Assembly: GCF_001485215.1 (NCBI RefSeq)
Contig: NZ_BBWW01000001.1
Span: forward strand, 3,038,001-3,102,000
Direction: 5' to 3'
From: Leptolyngbya sp. NIES-2104
Lineage (GTDB): Bacteria; Cyanobacteriota; Cyanobacteriia; Leptolyngbyales; Leptolyngbyaceae
DNA length: 64,000 bases
Part shown: positions 1 to 8,564 of the stretch, piece by piece
How positions within the stretch are numbered: the stretch's first letter is position 1
How the letters are laid out: every line of letters begins with the position of its first letter
Made by a program: the position numbers and the translations under genes
Notes under the pieces: model-generated
Databases searched by the model: none
Seen by the model: only the letters and a program-made list of their open reading frames with translations
Told to the model about the DNA's origin: nothing

Positions 1-552
1 TTCACCAATGAACCTCATTCCCAAGTTAGACAAATACGATATTTCATGTTCTGTGAGCGATCGATCTTGAGAAATGCCATACCAGTACTCCATACACTTG
101 CGACAACAAGAAGCAGTCGCGTGCTGGGCAAAGTGAACTGCGTTGACTTTAGCTGAATCCTCCACAGGTGTCTGGCGACCATCAAAACCGTTGGCGGGTG
201 AACCAACAGATTTGCGAATCTGCTTCTCTACTGCCGTCTCCATCCCGCTCACTCCTTTTCGTCGCGCATAGTTCTCGACTTTCTGAGGGATCTTGTTTGT
301 CCAGTAGTGTTGACGGATGCGCTCATTTTTCAAGGCAGCGATCGTATAGTCAATGTCTCTAGGATCAAGCTTGTGTAATCGCTCCCAATCGAAGGGAGCC
401 GACTCATCACACGATCGACACTGACCCACTGTGTTCGCTGCCTTTTGTTTTCGCGTCGGTTTGTAGGCGTGCTGCCCATTTTTGCAGTCTGAACTGGTAC
501 ATTTCAGCTTGAGCGGTTTTAACTCCTCCTCAACGTTCCAATCATCCGACAT
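1..552 (-). CDS. DUF4186 domain protein, cut by left edge
   Basis: An open frame starts at ATG 552 and runs off the left edge without a stop, giving about 184 visible codons. The N-terminal third has two Cys pairs, one near the start (CTSSDC) and one as CRSC, suggesting a small zinc ribbon. The C-terminal part carries DGRQTP, then FAQHATASCCRKCMEYW and YGI, which I recognise as the DUF4186 signature. The function of DUF4186 is not known to me. It is the third gene of a minus-strand set after the DUF6932 and XRE/ImmA genes, starting 22 bp downstream of the latter, so it is probably co-transcribed with them. The zinc-ribbon extension is longer than the roughly 110-residue DUF4186 proteins I remember. 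Confidence 0.75.
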   Translation of the reverse strand, partial: MSDDWNVEEELKPLKLKCTSSDCKNGQHAYKPTRKQKAANTVGQCRSCDESAPFDWERLHKLDPRDIDYTIAALKNERIRQHYWTNKIPQKVENYARRKGVSGMETAVEKQIRKSVGSPANGFDGRQTPVEDSAKVNAVHFAQHATASCCRKCMEYWYGISQDRSLTEHEISYLSNLGMRFIGE

Positions 553-573
553 TGCGTTTAACCTCCATAACTC

Positions 574-2034
574 CTAAAGTTCCTGCTGAGGCAAAGGATC
601 TGACAAGGCTCTCATTAAGAGCGCTTGATCAACCTCATTCAAAATTCCAAAGTTGATTTTCTCTAGGAGTACGTCGCGAGCAATCTGCCACGGATCACTG
701 TCTTCCGTTTGTAGATTGGTAGCAGCACCCCACCAGTTTTCACCCTGAAGCGATAGCCGATACGCCATGTAATTGGCTAAAGCTCCAACCGATACATTCT
801 CTCTAGCTGCAACTTTAGGAACGACATTTTTGAGGCGTTCAATGCTGCCTTTCGCTTCTTGGGTACACATCTTAACCAAACCCTCTTTGCGCCCTTCAAG
901 CTGAATGTGTTCTGCAAATTTTGTAGCGGTCTTCTCTTCTTCTGAATCTTGCCGATCTTGTGCAATGTCCCCTTCTTCAACAATCGTTCGTTCGAGGCGC
1001 TCTGGTTCTTGGGCAGCATGCCAGAGTTCGTGAAGAAGGTCGAGTAACCAACGATCTGAAGACTGGGTTCGCTGCTTCAAAACAATTACATTCCGACCAT
1101 TGACACGCCAGAATGCACCATGAAATGCGCCTGCGTCTTTGAGCGGCAGCACAGGAATTCCCAGATTCCAAACATATCGCAAAGCATTTGAGAACGTTAG
1201 TTCACCGTAGGTTGAACAAATTGCTTCACGAACTTCTTTAGGATTTGTTGGAATCGGTTGCATTGGCAGATTTGCTGTAGTCTCCAGCACAAGCAATGCC
1301 AAGAAATGAGCATAGACTGTGTACGCGTTCAACCGTTGCTGATTTGCTTTTGCGGTGACCTTAAAGTGAACAGCTCCAAGGGGAGCCAAGTTAAGCTGAA
1401 GCGGTTTAGAACTGAACAAATCAGCCAGCGACCATCCAAACACGCGCCTTAAAGCAGTGGCTGTGCGAAGCACCAGACCATTCGTTGAAGTCTCGCCTTC
1501 ATTTCTATCGTCAGCACTCAAAGCAGGGAAAAAACGGTTGAGGATTAGATCGCGATCGATCCCAGCCTGACTCAAGCGACTCAACAAGTCAGCAGGTGAA
1601 ATTTTAGGTAGCAAAATCTCTTCCCGCATTTGAATACCGATTGCCCGACTGACTTCTACCAATCGCGCAAAACTGGCAGAGGTATATTCTGTCTCTTCGT
1701 AACGCTGGATCTGCTGCTCTTTCAACCCCAATCGCTCAGCCAAGTCTTTCTGAGTCAAGCCAGCAGCAATTCGTGCCTTAATCAAAGCACGCGGGAGTGC
1801 TTCAAGCGAGTCCAATTCCAACACTGCTTGTTGCCCCTCCTTCAATGCCTCATACTCTTCAAGTTGAGCACGCAGTTCGGCAAGCTGTGACTCCATTGCC
1901 TCTTTTTCGGCTTTCCGCAGCAATGGGTGAACGAATTGATCCTGTTGTGATGAAGCCGACAGTTGAGCAAGGGCATCTGAAAATTTTTCAATTTGAGCCT
2001 TGGTAATGCGGTATTGCCGCTCATTTTTAATCAT
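574..2034 (-). CDS. XRE-family HTH protein with ImmA/IrrE-type metallopeptidase domain
   Basis: About 486 residues. The N-terminus is a charged helical segment (residues 40-75, likely coiled coil). An XRE helix-turn-helix follows at about 83-137 (AGLTQKDLAERLGL). Residues 335-339 read HELWH, the HExxH zinc-peptidase motif of the ImmA/IrrE (DUF955) family. Such proteins typically bind DNA and can cleave a partner repressor or themselves. I chose ATG 2034 because it overlaps the upstream stop as ATGA and has GGGAG 8 nt upstream; a GTG at 2049 is also open. It lies between a DUF6932 gene and a DUF4186 gene. It is the obvious candidate to bind the paired palindromes at 2479-2536 and regulate both arms of the locus. 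That role is inference. Confidence 0.85.
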   Translation of the reverse strand: MIKNERQYRITKAQIEKFSDALAQLSASSQQDQFVHPLLRKAEKEAMESQLAELRAQLEEYEALKEGQQAVLELDSLEALPRALIKARIAAGLTQKDLAERLGLKEQQIQRYEETEYTSASFARLVEVSRAIGIQMREEILLPKISPADLLSRLSQAGIDRDLILNRFFPALSADDRNEGETSTNGLVLRTATALRRVFGWSLADLFSSKPLQLNLAPLGAVHFKVTAKANQQRLNAYTVYAHFLALLVLETTANLPMQPIPTNPKEVREAICSTYGELTFSNALRYVWNLGIPVLPLKDAGAFHGAFWRVNGRNVIVLKQRTQSSDRWLLDLLHELWHAAQEPERLERTIVEEGDIAQDRQDSEEEKTATKFAEHIQLEGRKEGLVKMCTQEAKGSIERLKNVVPKVAARENVSVGALANYMAYRLSLQGENWWGAATNLQTEDSDPWQIARDVLLEKINFGILNEVDQALLMRALSDPLPQQEL

Positions 2035-2477
2035 GACCATATCTCCCACAGGTTCAGGGCAACAATGCCTTTAGGGTTTCCCGTTGCCTTATCAATCTGA
2101 AAAAACTCTAGAAACGTTTTTCCGCTCACCCCTTCAAAAATTTGTGCTGGAAAGAACTCGCCCAAATACTTCACCTTCTGGGCAATTCGACCGTTATCCA
2201 GCTTGAGTAACAGCGGATCAAGCAGATCGGGATCAACCCCCGTGGTGTCCCAGCAAATATCAAAGTCATTGGGATGCTCCTTCGCCGTTACAAAACTGCC
2301 ATCCACGTAGACCACCCGACAGCCCGCCTTTTGCATCCCTTCTAGAGCAGACTTCATCCCTGACAGCAGATTCTGACGGTGCGGAGTGTGCCCAAACCGA
2401 CGCGCAAACTCTTGCCATGAAGCCGCAGTATGAATTCCAGGGGGGAGCAGTCCGTTCTGATTGAAGGGTGGAATCAT
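2031..2477 (-). CDS. DUF6932 family, nucleotidyltransferase-like protein
   Basis: About 148 residues. It begins MIPPFNQNGLLPPG, which matches the typical DUF6932 N-terminus as I remember it. Residues 58-74 contain VDGSFVT...NDFDICW, the Gly-Ser then Asp-x-Asp arrangement of MNT-like minimal nucleotidyltransferases, so a nucleotide-transfer fold is likely. The stop overlaps the next gene by ATGA. The frame is open to an upstream ATG at 2504, but that would place a 20-bp palindrome inside the coding region, and family resemblance starts at 2477. No good ribosome binding site is visible for either start. Nucleotidyltransferases paired with an HTH gene often form toxin-antitoxin-like modules; whether this pair does is inference. 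Confidence 0.7.
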   Translation of the reverse strand: MIPPFNQNGLLPPGIHTAASWQEFARRFGHTPHRQNLLSGMKSALEGMQKAGCRVVYVDGSFVTAKEHPNDFDICWDTTGVDPDLLDPLLLKLDNGRIAQKVKYLGEFFPAQIFEGVSGKTFLEFFQIDKATGNPKGIVALNLWEIWS

Positions 2478-2478
2478 G

Positions 2479-2498
2479 ACACAACAAAAATCTTGTGT
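2479..2498. promoter_or_regulatory. Palindromic operator copy 1
   Basis: The 20-bp sequence ACACAACAAAAATCTTGTGT is an inverted repeat with ACACAA/TTGTGT arms. It sits immediately upstream of the chosen start of the DUF6932 gene and matches a second copy 38 bp away. It probably binds the XRE regulator of this locus, which would couple the minus-strand regulator genes to the plus-strand nuclease and Argonaute genes. Confidence 0.6.
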
Positions 2499-2516
2499 TC
2501 TCATGCTATAGTGCTA

Positions 2517-2536
2517 ACACAACAATTCTATTGTGT
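2517..2536. promoter_or_regulatory. Palindromic operator copy 2
   Basis: ACACAACAATTCTATTGTGT has the same arms and the same 8-bp centre length as copy 1, with a centre-to-centre distance of 38 bp. It overlaps a TTGACA-like -35 hexamer read on the minus strand (2534-2539), although I cannot place a convincing -10 at 17 bp. Paired operators between divergent units are typical of autoregulated modules. Confidence 0.6.
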
Positions 2537-2635
2537 CAAATGCAGGTCTCGAATGTTCCCGATTCGGGGTTCGACTTTGAGGGCAGGCACTGAAGCAGAA
2601 CCTTATATGAGCAACCGTGTGAGGAGATTTTTGAA

Positions 2636-3457
2636 ATGGGCAAAATCTGGCTACCGTTCGCAAGCTATAATCTCTGGTCGCTATTTGCCCCAGCGGTCGG
2701 GCAGGAGCGCTGGCACTGTGACATGAAGCGGGGCTATGCCAAAGTTCGCAAGCGAGAATCTGACATTGCTGCGATCTTAGCTGAAGACACCGTTCCGCAA
2801 GCCATTGGCTTGTTCGCGCAACAGGGAGTTTATGAGTTTCATGCAGATCCCCAGCGGCTCAAGGATAGGGATGGAGTCGCACAAGTCTCCCAGATTTTGA
2901 AGCTCGACCAAGAATCTGACGAAGTGCGTGACCGCCTCAGCCGGATTTTAACCCTGTACTACGAAAATCCTGTTCTTCTCAAAAAAAGAATTTTTAGCTT
3001 GAGTCGAGGCGATGAGGGTTTCCCAGAACCAATCAAGCTTTACTTGGGAAACACTGCGTTTAACCTGTTCGCCGCGATCGACTGCATCTTGCTCGAACCA
3101 GACGGTACGCTACATATTCTGGATCTAAAGACGGGTCATTCGGATTTTGATGAACGACAGGCATTCGTTTACCTGCTAGCTGCCAGCTATTTGTTTCCCC
3201 GCCAACGAGCGATCGCTTCATTCTATAACCTTGAACTTTGCAAGTGGTCAGAACCCGTTACTGCGACTGCTAGCCAACTGAATGCCATTCGCATCGAGCT
3301 AGCGCGGCTGGCTCAACGGCATGAGATGGAGAAAAAGCAGTATCGCCGGAATCCTGCGGAGTTCGATCGCATTTTTCCACCTAATCCTGGTTTTCAGTGT
3401 CAACACTGCCCATTCAACCGAGTTTGTCAATTTGCTGCTCAGGAGATTTCTGCATGA
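2636..3457 (+). CDS. Cas4/RecB-like PD-(D/E)XK nuclease, probably Fe-S
   Basis: 273 residues. The core shows D149 (AAID) then ILDLKTG with D163 and K165, the D...DxK pattern of RecB/Cas4-type PD-(D/E)XK nucleases, followed by Q175 in the usual helix. The C-terminus ends CQHCPFNRVC (C255, C258, C264), and a lone C28 lies before the nuclease core. One upstream Cys plus a C-x2-C-x5-C tail is the iron-sulfur layout of Cas4 and AddB. This favours the start at 2636, which also has GAGGAG upstream; a start at 2724 would lose C28. The stop overlaps the Argonaute start as ATGA, implying translational coupling. Cas4-like nucleases are known neighbours of prokaryotic Argonautes. A role in trimming guide precursors or target DNA is inference. 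Confidence 0.82.
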   Translation: MGKIWLPFASYNLWSLFAPAVGQERWHCDMKRGYAKVRKRESDIAAILAEDTVPQAIGLFAQQGVYEFHADPQRLKDRDGVAQVSQILKLDQESDEVRDRLSRILTLYYENPVLLKKRIFSLSRGDEGFPEPIKLYLGNTAFNLFAAIDCILLEPDGTLHILDLKTGHSDFDERQAFVYLLAASYLFPRQRAIASFYNLELCKWSEPVTATASQLNAIRIELARLAQRHEMEKKQYRRNPAEFDRIFPPNPGFQCQHCPFNRVCQFAAQEISA

Positions 3458-5658
3458 CCGCTATTAGTACGGCTCCCGCACAAGACCTTGTTTTCCTCAG
3501 TGAAGTATTTCCATTGTTGATCGCTCGACCCAACCTTGCTGGTTACGAGGTGATCCCTGAAATCGATCAAGAGACTGGTAATCGCTTGAGTTTTCATCTC
3601 TCGCAGAAATTGGAAGCAGCTACAGTCATCTGGCATGAGCGTCGATTGTGGTTGCTGACCCCAAGCCAACGACCTCGACCCACTCTGTCGCAGTGTCAGG
3701 CAGCCCTTTCAATCACTCAGCAGGATCTCCCCGACCTGTCTGACCAATCCCTGCGGCTTCAAGAAGACAATGCTGCAATTGCAACATCTACAGTTTTATC
3801 TAAACTTGCGTTCCAGATTCTGAGAATTAGGCGGCCCTTCAGACCGATCTTGGTTACAGCGATCGCAGGATTGACCGTGAATCGCAAAGTTAAATTCTGG
3901 GCGGAGACGATCGAGCTTCAAGGACAAGCTCGCCCAGCGTTGGCGTTGGCAGTTCAGACCGAAATTGCATTTGCAGGGAGTTTGGCGGATTTCTACGCCA
4001 GCAACCCAGGGAGTCCGGAAGATGTTCTGATTGGCTTACCGGTTCAAGATTTTGATTTGGGCGGTAGCGGCAGTATTGTCCGGTTAGTTGGCACTCTGCG
4101 GGAGCACCGCGATCGCCTTCTCAAGCTGGCAGCGGGTGGCGCAACGCGCCAGGCGATTCAAACTGCACCAGACGACCAGTTTGTGGTTGCGATCCAATTT
4201 GGCAAAGGCAAAAAACTCTTTCACTATCCACTCTCCGCACTTCGCCCTTCGATCACGGCTGAAACGGCTGGGCAGTTTGGGTTTGACTATGGGCAGTTTT
4301 TGCGGTTCACCAAAATTCCTCACACAGAGCGGCAACGGTTGCTGAGAACCTTTAAAGCGCAGGCAATGGATGTGCTCCTTAGATACGGCTTTGAGATTGA
4401 ACGAAGTTTGAATAGTTTGGAGCATCCTGATCTCTTTTGGCAGCCAGCCGTTCCGCTAGATCAAACTCCACTGCTGTTTGGTCAAGGGGTAACGGGTGTT
4501 CGAGGACGCATTCTGCATGGACTCTCAACGGGCGGCGTTTACAATCGTCATCCCAATTTTCATCCTGGTATCATTCGGATTGCTGCCCTCAAGTTGTGTG
4601 ATGGTAGTGTAAATGCCTTCTTGGAGGCGGTTCAGCAACGGTTGAGGCGCTATGGCTTTGAAAGCGAAATCATCGATCGTAAAGCATTGTCGGTTGCCGA
4701 TCTCAGTGCTGCTGAAGCAAGGGCTGCGTTGGAAAAGGCTGTTAATAAGCTGATTACGGTTCCGGTTGATATTGTATTGACGTTTTTGCCACAGGGCGAT
4801 CGCGAAGCCGATGGTGATGACGGTGGTAGCCTTTATCATCTCGTGTACTCACTGCTCCTGCGCCGCAATATTGCCAGTCAAGTCATTTACGATGACACAT
4901 TAACCGGGGTTGAACACGGACAAATCCTCAACCAAGTGGTTCCAGGGGTATTGGCAAAGTTGGGAAATTTGCCTTTTATCCTGGCGGAACCCTTGGAAAT
5001 TGCCGATTATTTTATTGGGTTAGACATCTCGCGATCGCCAAAAGTTAGGCTTGCTGGAACCCTGAATGCCTGTGCCAGTATTCGCCTCTACGGTAAACAA
5101 GGCGAGTTTATTCGCTACGTTTTGGAGGATGCGCTGCTGGAAGGAGAAGAAATTCCTCAGCGGCTGCTAGAACGCCTGCTGCCAGCAACGTTGGAAGGCA
5201 AAACAGTCTTAATTTATCGCGATGGACGATTTTGCGGTCAGGAGATACCGCACCTGTTGGAGCGAGCAAGGGCGATTCAAGCAAGGTTCATTTTAGTAGA
5301 GTGCCGAAAATCCGGCATTCCACGGCTATACAACTTGAATCAGAGAACCTTGGTTGCGCCCTTACAAGGATTAGCCTTACGGCTATCTTCGCGTGAAGCT
5401 GTACTCGTGACAACGCAAGTCTCTGAGCGAGTCGGGTTAGCGCGTCCCCTGCGTTTGACAGTTCATGAAGCTGGAGAACCCGCACCCATCGAACAAGTGG
5501 TAGAAACCACCCTGAAACTCACGTTGCTGCATCACGGGGCGTTGAAAGCGCCTCGTCTCCCCATGCCAATTTATGGCGCAGATCGGGTGGCTGGCTTACG
5601 GCTTCAGGGGATTTACCCCAGTAGTTTACTGGAGGGCGATCGCCAGTTTTGGTTGTAA
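3454..5658 (+). CDS. Long prokaryotic Argonaute with intact PIWI tetrad
   Basis: 734 residues. The C-terminal PIWI domain is clear: FIGLDISRSP gives D524, GEEIP gives the likely glutamate finger E565, YRDGRF gives D590, and PMPIYGADRVAG gives D710. That is a complete DEDD tetrad, so the protein should be able to cleave. The chain ends in hydrophobic FWL, as is usual for Argonautes. The MID guide pocket reads Y461, Y465, Q476, K502, where most families have Y-K-Q-K. The N-terminal half (about 1-420) fits N, L1, PAZ and L2 regions, but I cannot delimit a PAZ domain by eye. The ATG at 3454 follows CAGGAGA and overlaps the nuclease stop. Long Argonautes use short DNA or RNA guides against invading nucleic acid. 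Confidence 0.9.
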   Translation: MTAISTAPAQDLVFLSEVFPLLIARPNLAGYEVIPEIDQETGNRLSFHLSQKLEAATVIWHERRLWLLTPSQRPRPTLSQCQAALSITQQDLPDLSDQSLRLQEDNAAIATSTVLSKLAFQILRIRRPFRPILVTAIAGLTVNRKVKFWAETIELQGQARPALALAVQTEIAFAGSLADFYASNPGSPEDVLIGLPVQDFDLGGSGSIVRLVGTLREHRDRLLKLAAGGATRQAIQTAPDDQFVVAIQFGKGKKLFHYPLSALRPSITAETAGQFGFDYGQFLRFTKIPHTERQRLLRTFKAQAMDVLLRYGFEIERSLNSLEHPDLFWQPAVPLDQTPLLFGQGVTGVRGRILHGLSTGGVYNRHPNFHPGIIRIAALKLCDGSVNAFLEAVQQRLRRYGFESEIIDRKALSVADLSAAEARAALEKAVNKLITVPVDIVLTFLPQGDREADGDDGGSLYHLVYSLLLRRNIASQVIYDDTLTGVEHGQILNQVVPGVLAKLGNLPFILAEPLEIADYFIGLDISRSPKVRLAGTLNACASIRLYGKQGEFIRYVLEDALLEGEEIPQRLLERLLPATLEGKTVLIYRDGRFCGQEIPHLLERARAIQARFILVECRKSGIPRLYNLNQRTLVAPLQGLALRLSSREAVLVTTQVSERVGLARPLRLTVHEAGEPAPIEQVVETTLKLTLLHHGALKAPRLPMPIYGADRVAGLRLQGIYPSSLLEGDRQFWL

Positions 5659-5848
5659 ACGGAGCGAGTAAATTTGTTGCTGCAATCGAGCGATTCAGGC
5701 ACGATCCTTAACTTTCTGAAGACCTAGTAAAGATTAGAAGAAGAAAAGCGATTACTAAACTTTACCTAGATTAGCGCTGAGTAAGATCAATCTTTGTCAT
5801 TAGGGAATACTGAAGCCGTGTTGACTCGTCACCAGTGAACTCAAGCTC

Positions 5849-5862
5849 GCGGTTTCAACCGC
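5849..5862 (+). other. Small hairpin before the helicase operon
   Basis: GCGGTTTCAACCGC is a perfect 6-bp stem with a 2-base loop in the 229-bp gap between the Argonaute stop and the next gene. It lies about 12 bases upstream of the AGGAG ribosome site of the 5888 gene. The gap suggests a separate promoter for the next three genes, but I cannot place hexamers with confidence. Confidence 0.35.
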
Positions 5863-5887
5863 CTCGGTAACGTTTAGGAGAAGCAAC

Positions 5888-6505
5888 ATGGCAAAATGGT
5901 TTCGGCGATTGGCAGAAGTTCCTGGTGTTAAATATCAAGGTAGCCCTGGTATCAACCGATCGCGCTTGCCAGAACACAATGCCGCCCCCAAAATTAGCAC
6001 GTATAATTTCGACGGTAAACGGCACGACTCCATGATGTGGGCAACTGCGGAAGGCAGCACTTCAGCTTCACCCGCACACCGCTGGCAAACTCATCCTCGA
6101 CCCAATGAAACCAAAGGACAAACTGCTCTACGGCAACTGCACGAAACGCTGGAGCTTCCGGGTATATTAAGTGATTACCATTTTGCTATCCAGAATTGCC
6201 ACCAAGCACTCTGGAAACAGCGCCGGAACAAACCGTGGGTGCTAGCTGAAATTGAGCGGCTGTGTTGGTTGGATATTCAACTGGTCGAGGCGCATCCCGC
6301 GATCGCTTCTCTCGAAAGAGAAGACACAACCCAATCCATTGCTATTCTGGCTTTTGGTCAGTTAATTCGACTGTATGAGCGCGAGGGCAATCTCTACGAA
6401 GCTCTTGCAGTCGCGCAGCGGGCAGAACGCTTTCAGCAAGGCAAGATCCATTTAGAAAATCTCCAGCCCCGAATTGCCCAATTGGAATCAGAGGATGCAG
6501 TCTGA
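5888..6505 (+). CDS. Uncharacterised 205-aa protein, first gene of helicase unit
   Basis: I do not recognise this family. The first 90 residues are basic and low in predicted structure (KWFRRLAEV, many Pro, Ser and His). The rest is helical. Residues about 141-200 (AILAFGQLIRLYEREGNLYE, then ALAVAQRAERF) look like one or two TPR-type helix pairs, so a protein-protein adaptor is plausible. AGGAG lies 7 nt before the ATG. The stop overlaps the start of the endonuclease-helicase gene (ATG 6495 to TGA 6505), so the two are very likely translated together. No signal peptide or membrane segment is visible. Confidence 0.75.
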   Translation: MAKWFRRLAEVPGVKYQGSPGINRSRLPEHNAAPKISTYNFDGKRHDSMMWATAEGSTSASPAHRWQTHPRPNETKGQTALRQLHETLELPGILSDYHFAIQNCHQALWKQRRNKPWVLAEIERLCWLDIQLVEAHPAIASLEREDTTQSIAILAFGQLIRLYEREGNLYEALAVAQRAERFQQGKIHLENLQPRIAQLESEDAV

Positions 6506-8564
6506 AGTGCCACTCTACCAATCGCTGACTTCGGATTCTTTCCTAGAGTACGCCTTTCTGCGATGGGTTTTGGCACCTGCTGTCAAAACCTCCATCCGAG
6601 AATGGGTTGTTCCACAACAGAGAATTACCGTTGCAGATCGCACCTACCGCGTAGATTACGCCATTCGTGGGCAAGATTTGAACATTGCGATCGAACTCGA
6701 TGGTTTTGCTTTCCACGCCGATCGCAGCGCGTTTAGCTACGATCGACTGCGCCAGAATGATCTTCACACGGTGGGCTGGCTCGTCATTCGGTTTTCCTAC
6801 GACTCAATTCGACTCGATACTGCCCGATGCGTCGCTCAACTCCAGGGCATTCTGTCCCGTGATCCCCTGCTAGCGACTTCCCTAATTGAAAATCCTGTGA
6901 TTGAACGACCTGATATGGAACCAACGCCGCTGTTTAGCTTTTCCCCATCACCGACTGCAATTTGTCAAGTAACTGACTCGTATTTTGGCTCTGTTCGGAA
7001 CAAGCTAAATCTCAAGACGCTGCGTGACTGCCAGAATCAAGCATTAGCTGCCTTAGGTAACTACTTCAGCACCGGAGAACGTCGAGCCGCCTGTGTAATG
7101 TCAGTCGGCGCAGGAAAAACTGCCCTTGGCGTTGCAACTTGTCTAGCGTTCGCTCAACGTCGAGCAATGGTGATCACTCCAGGCAGCGTCATTCGAGGCA
7201 CATTTGATAAAGCTTTTGATCATCAATCAGTTGGCAATGTCCTGTACGGTTTACACGGTGGTCCACTGATTCCAGGTTGTAAGCCTCCCCAAGTTTTGAC
7301 ACTTGATCGGGAAGATGGTCCAATCCGATCCGTGCAGCGTGAGGATCTACTGAAAGCAGATGTCATCATCACGAATTTCCACTCTTTGGGCAGTGGTGAT
7401 GACGAAGACGATTTGCTGTTTAAGCTAGAATCCGACGACATCGATTTTATTGTTGTCGATGAAGCGCATATCGCTGCTGCGGAATCTTATCAGCGGGCGT
7501 TCCAACACTTCCCGAAGGCTCGTTCTCTGCTGATGTCTGCTTGCTTTCAGCGGTTGGATGGTAGACCCATTGATGCCGATGTTGTGTATCGATACCGCCT
7601 GATTGACTCGATCGCAGATGGACACGCCAAAAATTTGCGGGTTCAGCGGTTTGCGCCTGATGTCGAGCAAACTACTTATGAAATGCTTTGGTCTGATGGC
7701 AGCCGCGAAGAAATTGTGGGTCGAGAGGCACTGCTGGAATTGGTCAAGGATGAACGTAAGCTAGCGCGAATTACGGCTAAATCTGATGCTTCAATTCGTC
7801 AACTGATGCGCGTTGTTCGTGCTGCGCTAGATGAGCAGGTTAGTCTCTTGTACCCCGTCAAACCGAGAGTCTTATTTTCAGCGTTAGGCGAACGTCATGC
7901 CGAGCAGATCGCTCGTGTTGCTAACGAATATGGGATTCCCTGCGATTATCTGCACCACTCGATGACTGAATCGCGCATTCGATCCATTCGAGACCGATTT
8001 GAACAGGACTCTGGCGATCTACAGGGCATTGTTCAACTGAAAATGCTAGGGCAAGGCTACGACTTCCCACCTATCACGATCGTCGTCCCCATGCGTCCCT
8101 ATGGCAGCTTCAGCGAATTCTACCAGTTCGTCGGACGCGGCATTCGTGTCCTGCAACACCCAGCATTGCTTGGACGGGTTGAACCAGGGCAACAGTTCCT
8201 CGACATTATCTATCACGCCGAGTTCGGGCTAGATCACCATATCGAAACGATTTATCGGGAAAACGATATGGACCCGTTGACCGTTCATGAACTGCCTGCT
8301 GATTGGCGATCGTCCACTTCTGAAGCGGAATTTCCAGGAATCCGTGGGCGGAATGTCGCAGCTCGTCCTGAAGCATTTGTTTTATTTGAGCAAGGTGAAA
8401 TCGATCGCCGGATCGTGCATGACGAAGAGCGAATTGAACAACGCAAGGCGGAACGGGAAGAAGAAGCCCTTGCCCAACGCTATGCTGCCTACGCCCAATC
8501 CACTCTACAGCCCGTTTCGTTTGAACAATTTAAGCAAATCGTGAGGTTGATGCATGAGTCCTAA
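6495..8564 (+). CDS. Endonuclease-SF2 helicase fusion
   Basis: About 689 residues. An N-terminal domain (roughly 5-125) has RVDYAI with D54 and IAIELDGFAFH with E67 and D69. This is the D...ExD pattern of the Vsr/DUF559-like PD-(D/E)XK endonucleases. The helicase follows, with Walker A GAGKT (K208), DEAH at 322-325, the motif III-like LMSAC, and motif VI QFVGRGIR at 544-551. That order fits an SF2 helicase of the restriction/DEAD type. A C-terminal tail of about 120 residues is charged. The ATG at 6495 overlaps the preceding stop; the frame is open to 6474. The stop overlaps the next start (ATGAGTCCTAA). The likely job is ATP-driven movement on nucleic acid coupled to cleavage. Confidence 0.85.
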   Translation: MQSEVPLYQSLTSDSFLEYAFLRWVLAPAVKTSIREWVVPQQRITVADRTYRVDYAIRGQDLNIAIELDGFAFHADRSAFSYDRLRQNDLHTVGWLVIRFSYDSIRLDTARCVAQLQGILSRDPLLATSLIENPVIERPDMEPTPLFSFSPSPTAICQVTDSYFGSVRNKLNLKTLRDCQNQALAALGNYFSTGERRAACVMSVGAGKTALGVATCLAFAQRRAMVITPGSVIRGTFDKAFDHQSVGNVLYGLHGGPLIPGCKPPQVLTLDREDGPIRSVQREDLLKADVIITNFHSLGSGDDEDDLLFKLESDDIDFIVVDEAHIAAAESYQRAFQHFPKARSLLMSACFQRLDGRPIDADVVYRYRLIDSIADGHAKNLRVQRFAPDVEQTTYEMLWSDGSREEIVGREALLELVKDERKLARITAKSDASIRQLMRVVRAALDEQVSLLYPVKPRVLFSALGERHAEQIARVANEYGIPCDYLHHSMTESRIRSIRDRFEQDSGDLQGIVQLKMLGQGYDFPPITIVVPMRPYGSFSEFYQFVGRGIRVLQHPALLGRVEPGQQFLDIIYHAEFGLDHHIETIYRENDMDPLTVHELPADWRSSTSEAEFPGIRGRNVAARPEAFVLFEQGEIDRRIVHDEERIEQRKAEREEEALAQRYAAYAQSTLQPVSFEQFKQIVRLMHES

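Noticed and set aside
2545..2600. tRNA-like T-loop words (GGGGTTCGAC)
   Set aside because: No matching acceptor stem or anticodon arm could be drawn; only the loop words are present.
2430..2726. Plus-strand open frame of about 98 codons
   Set aside because: It crosses both operators and the start of the nuclease gene, has no family features, and is antisense to the DUF6932 gene at its start.
2636..3457. Cas4-like nuclease as evidence of a CRISPR-Cas locus
   Set aside because: No regularly spaced repeats or other cas genes are visible; its partner here is the Argonaute.
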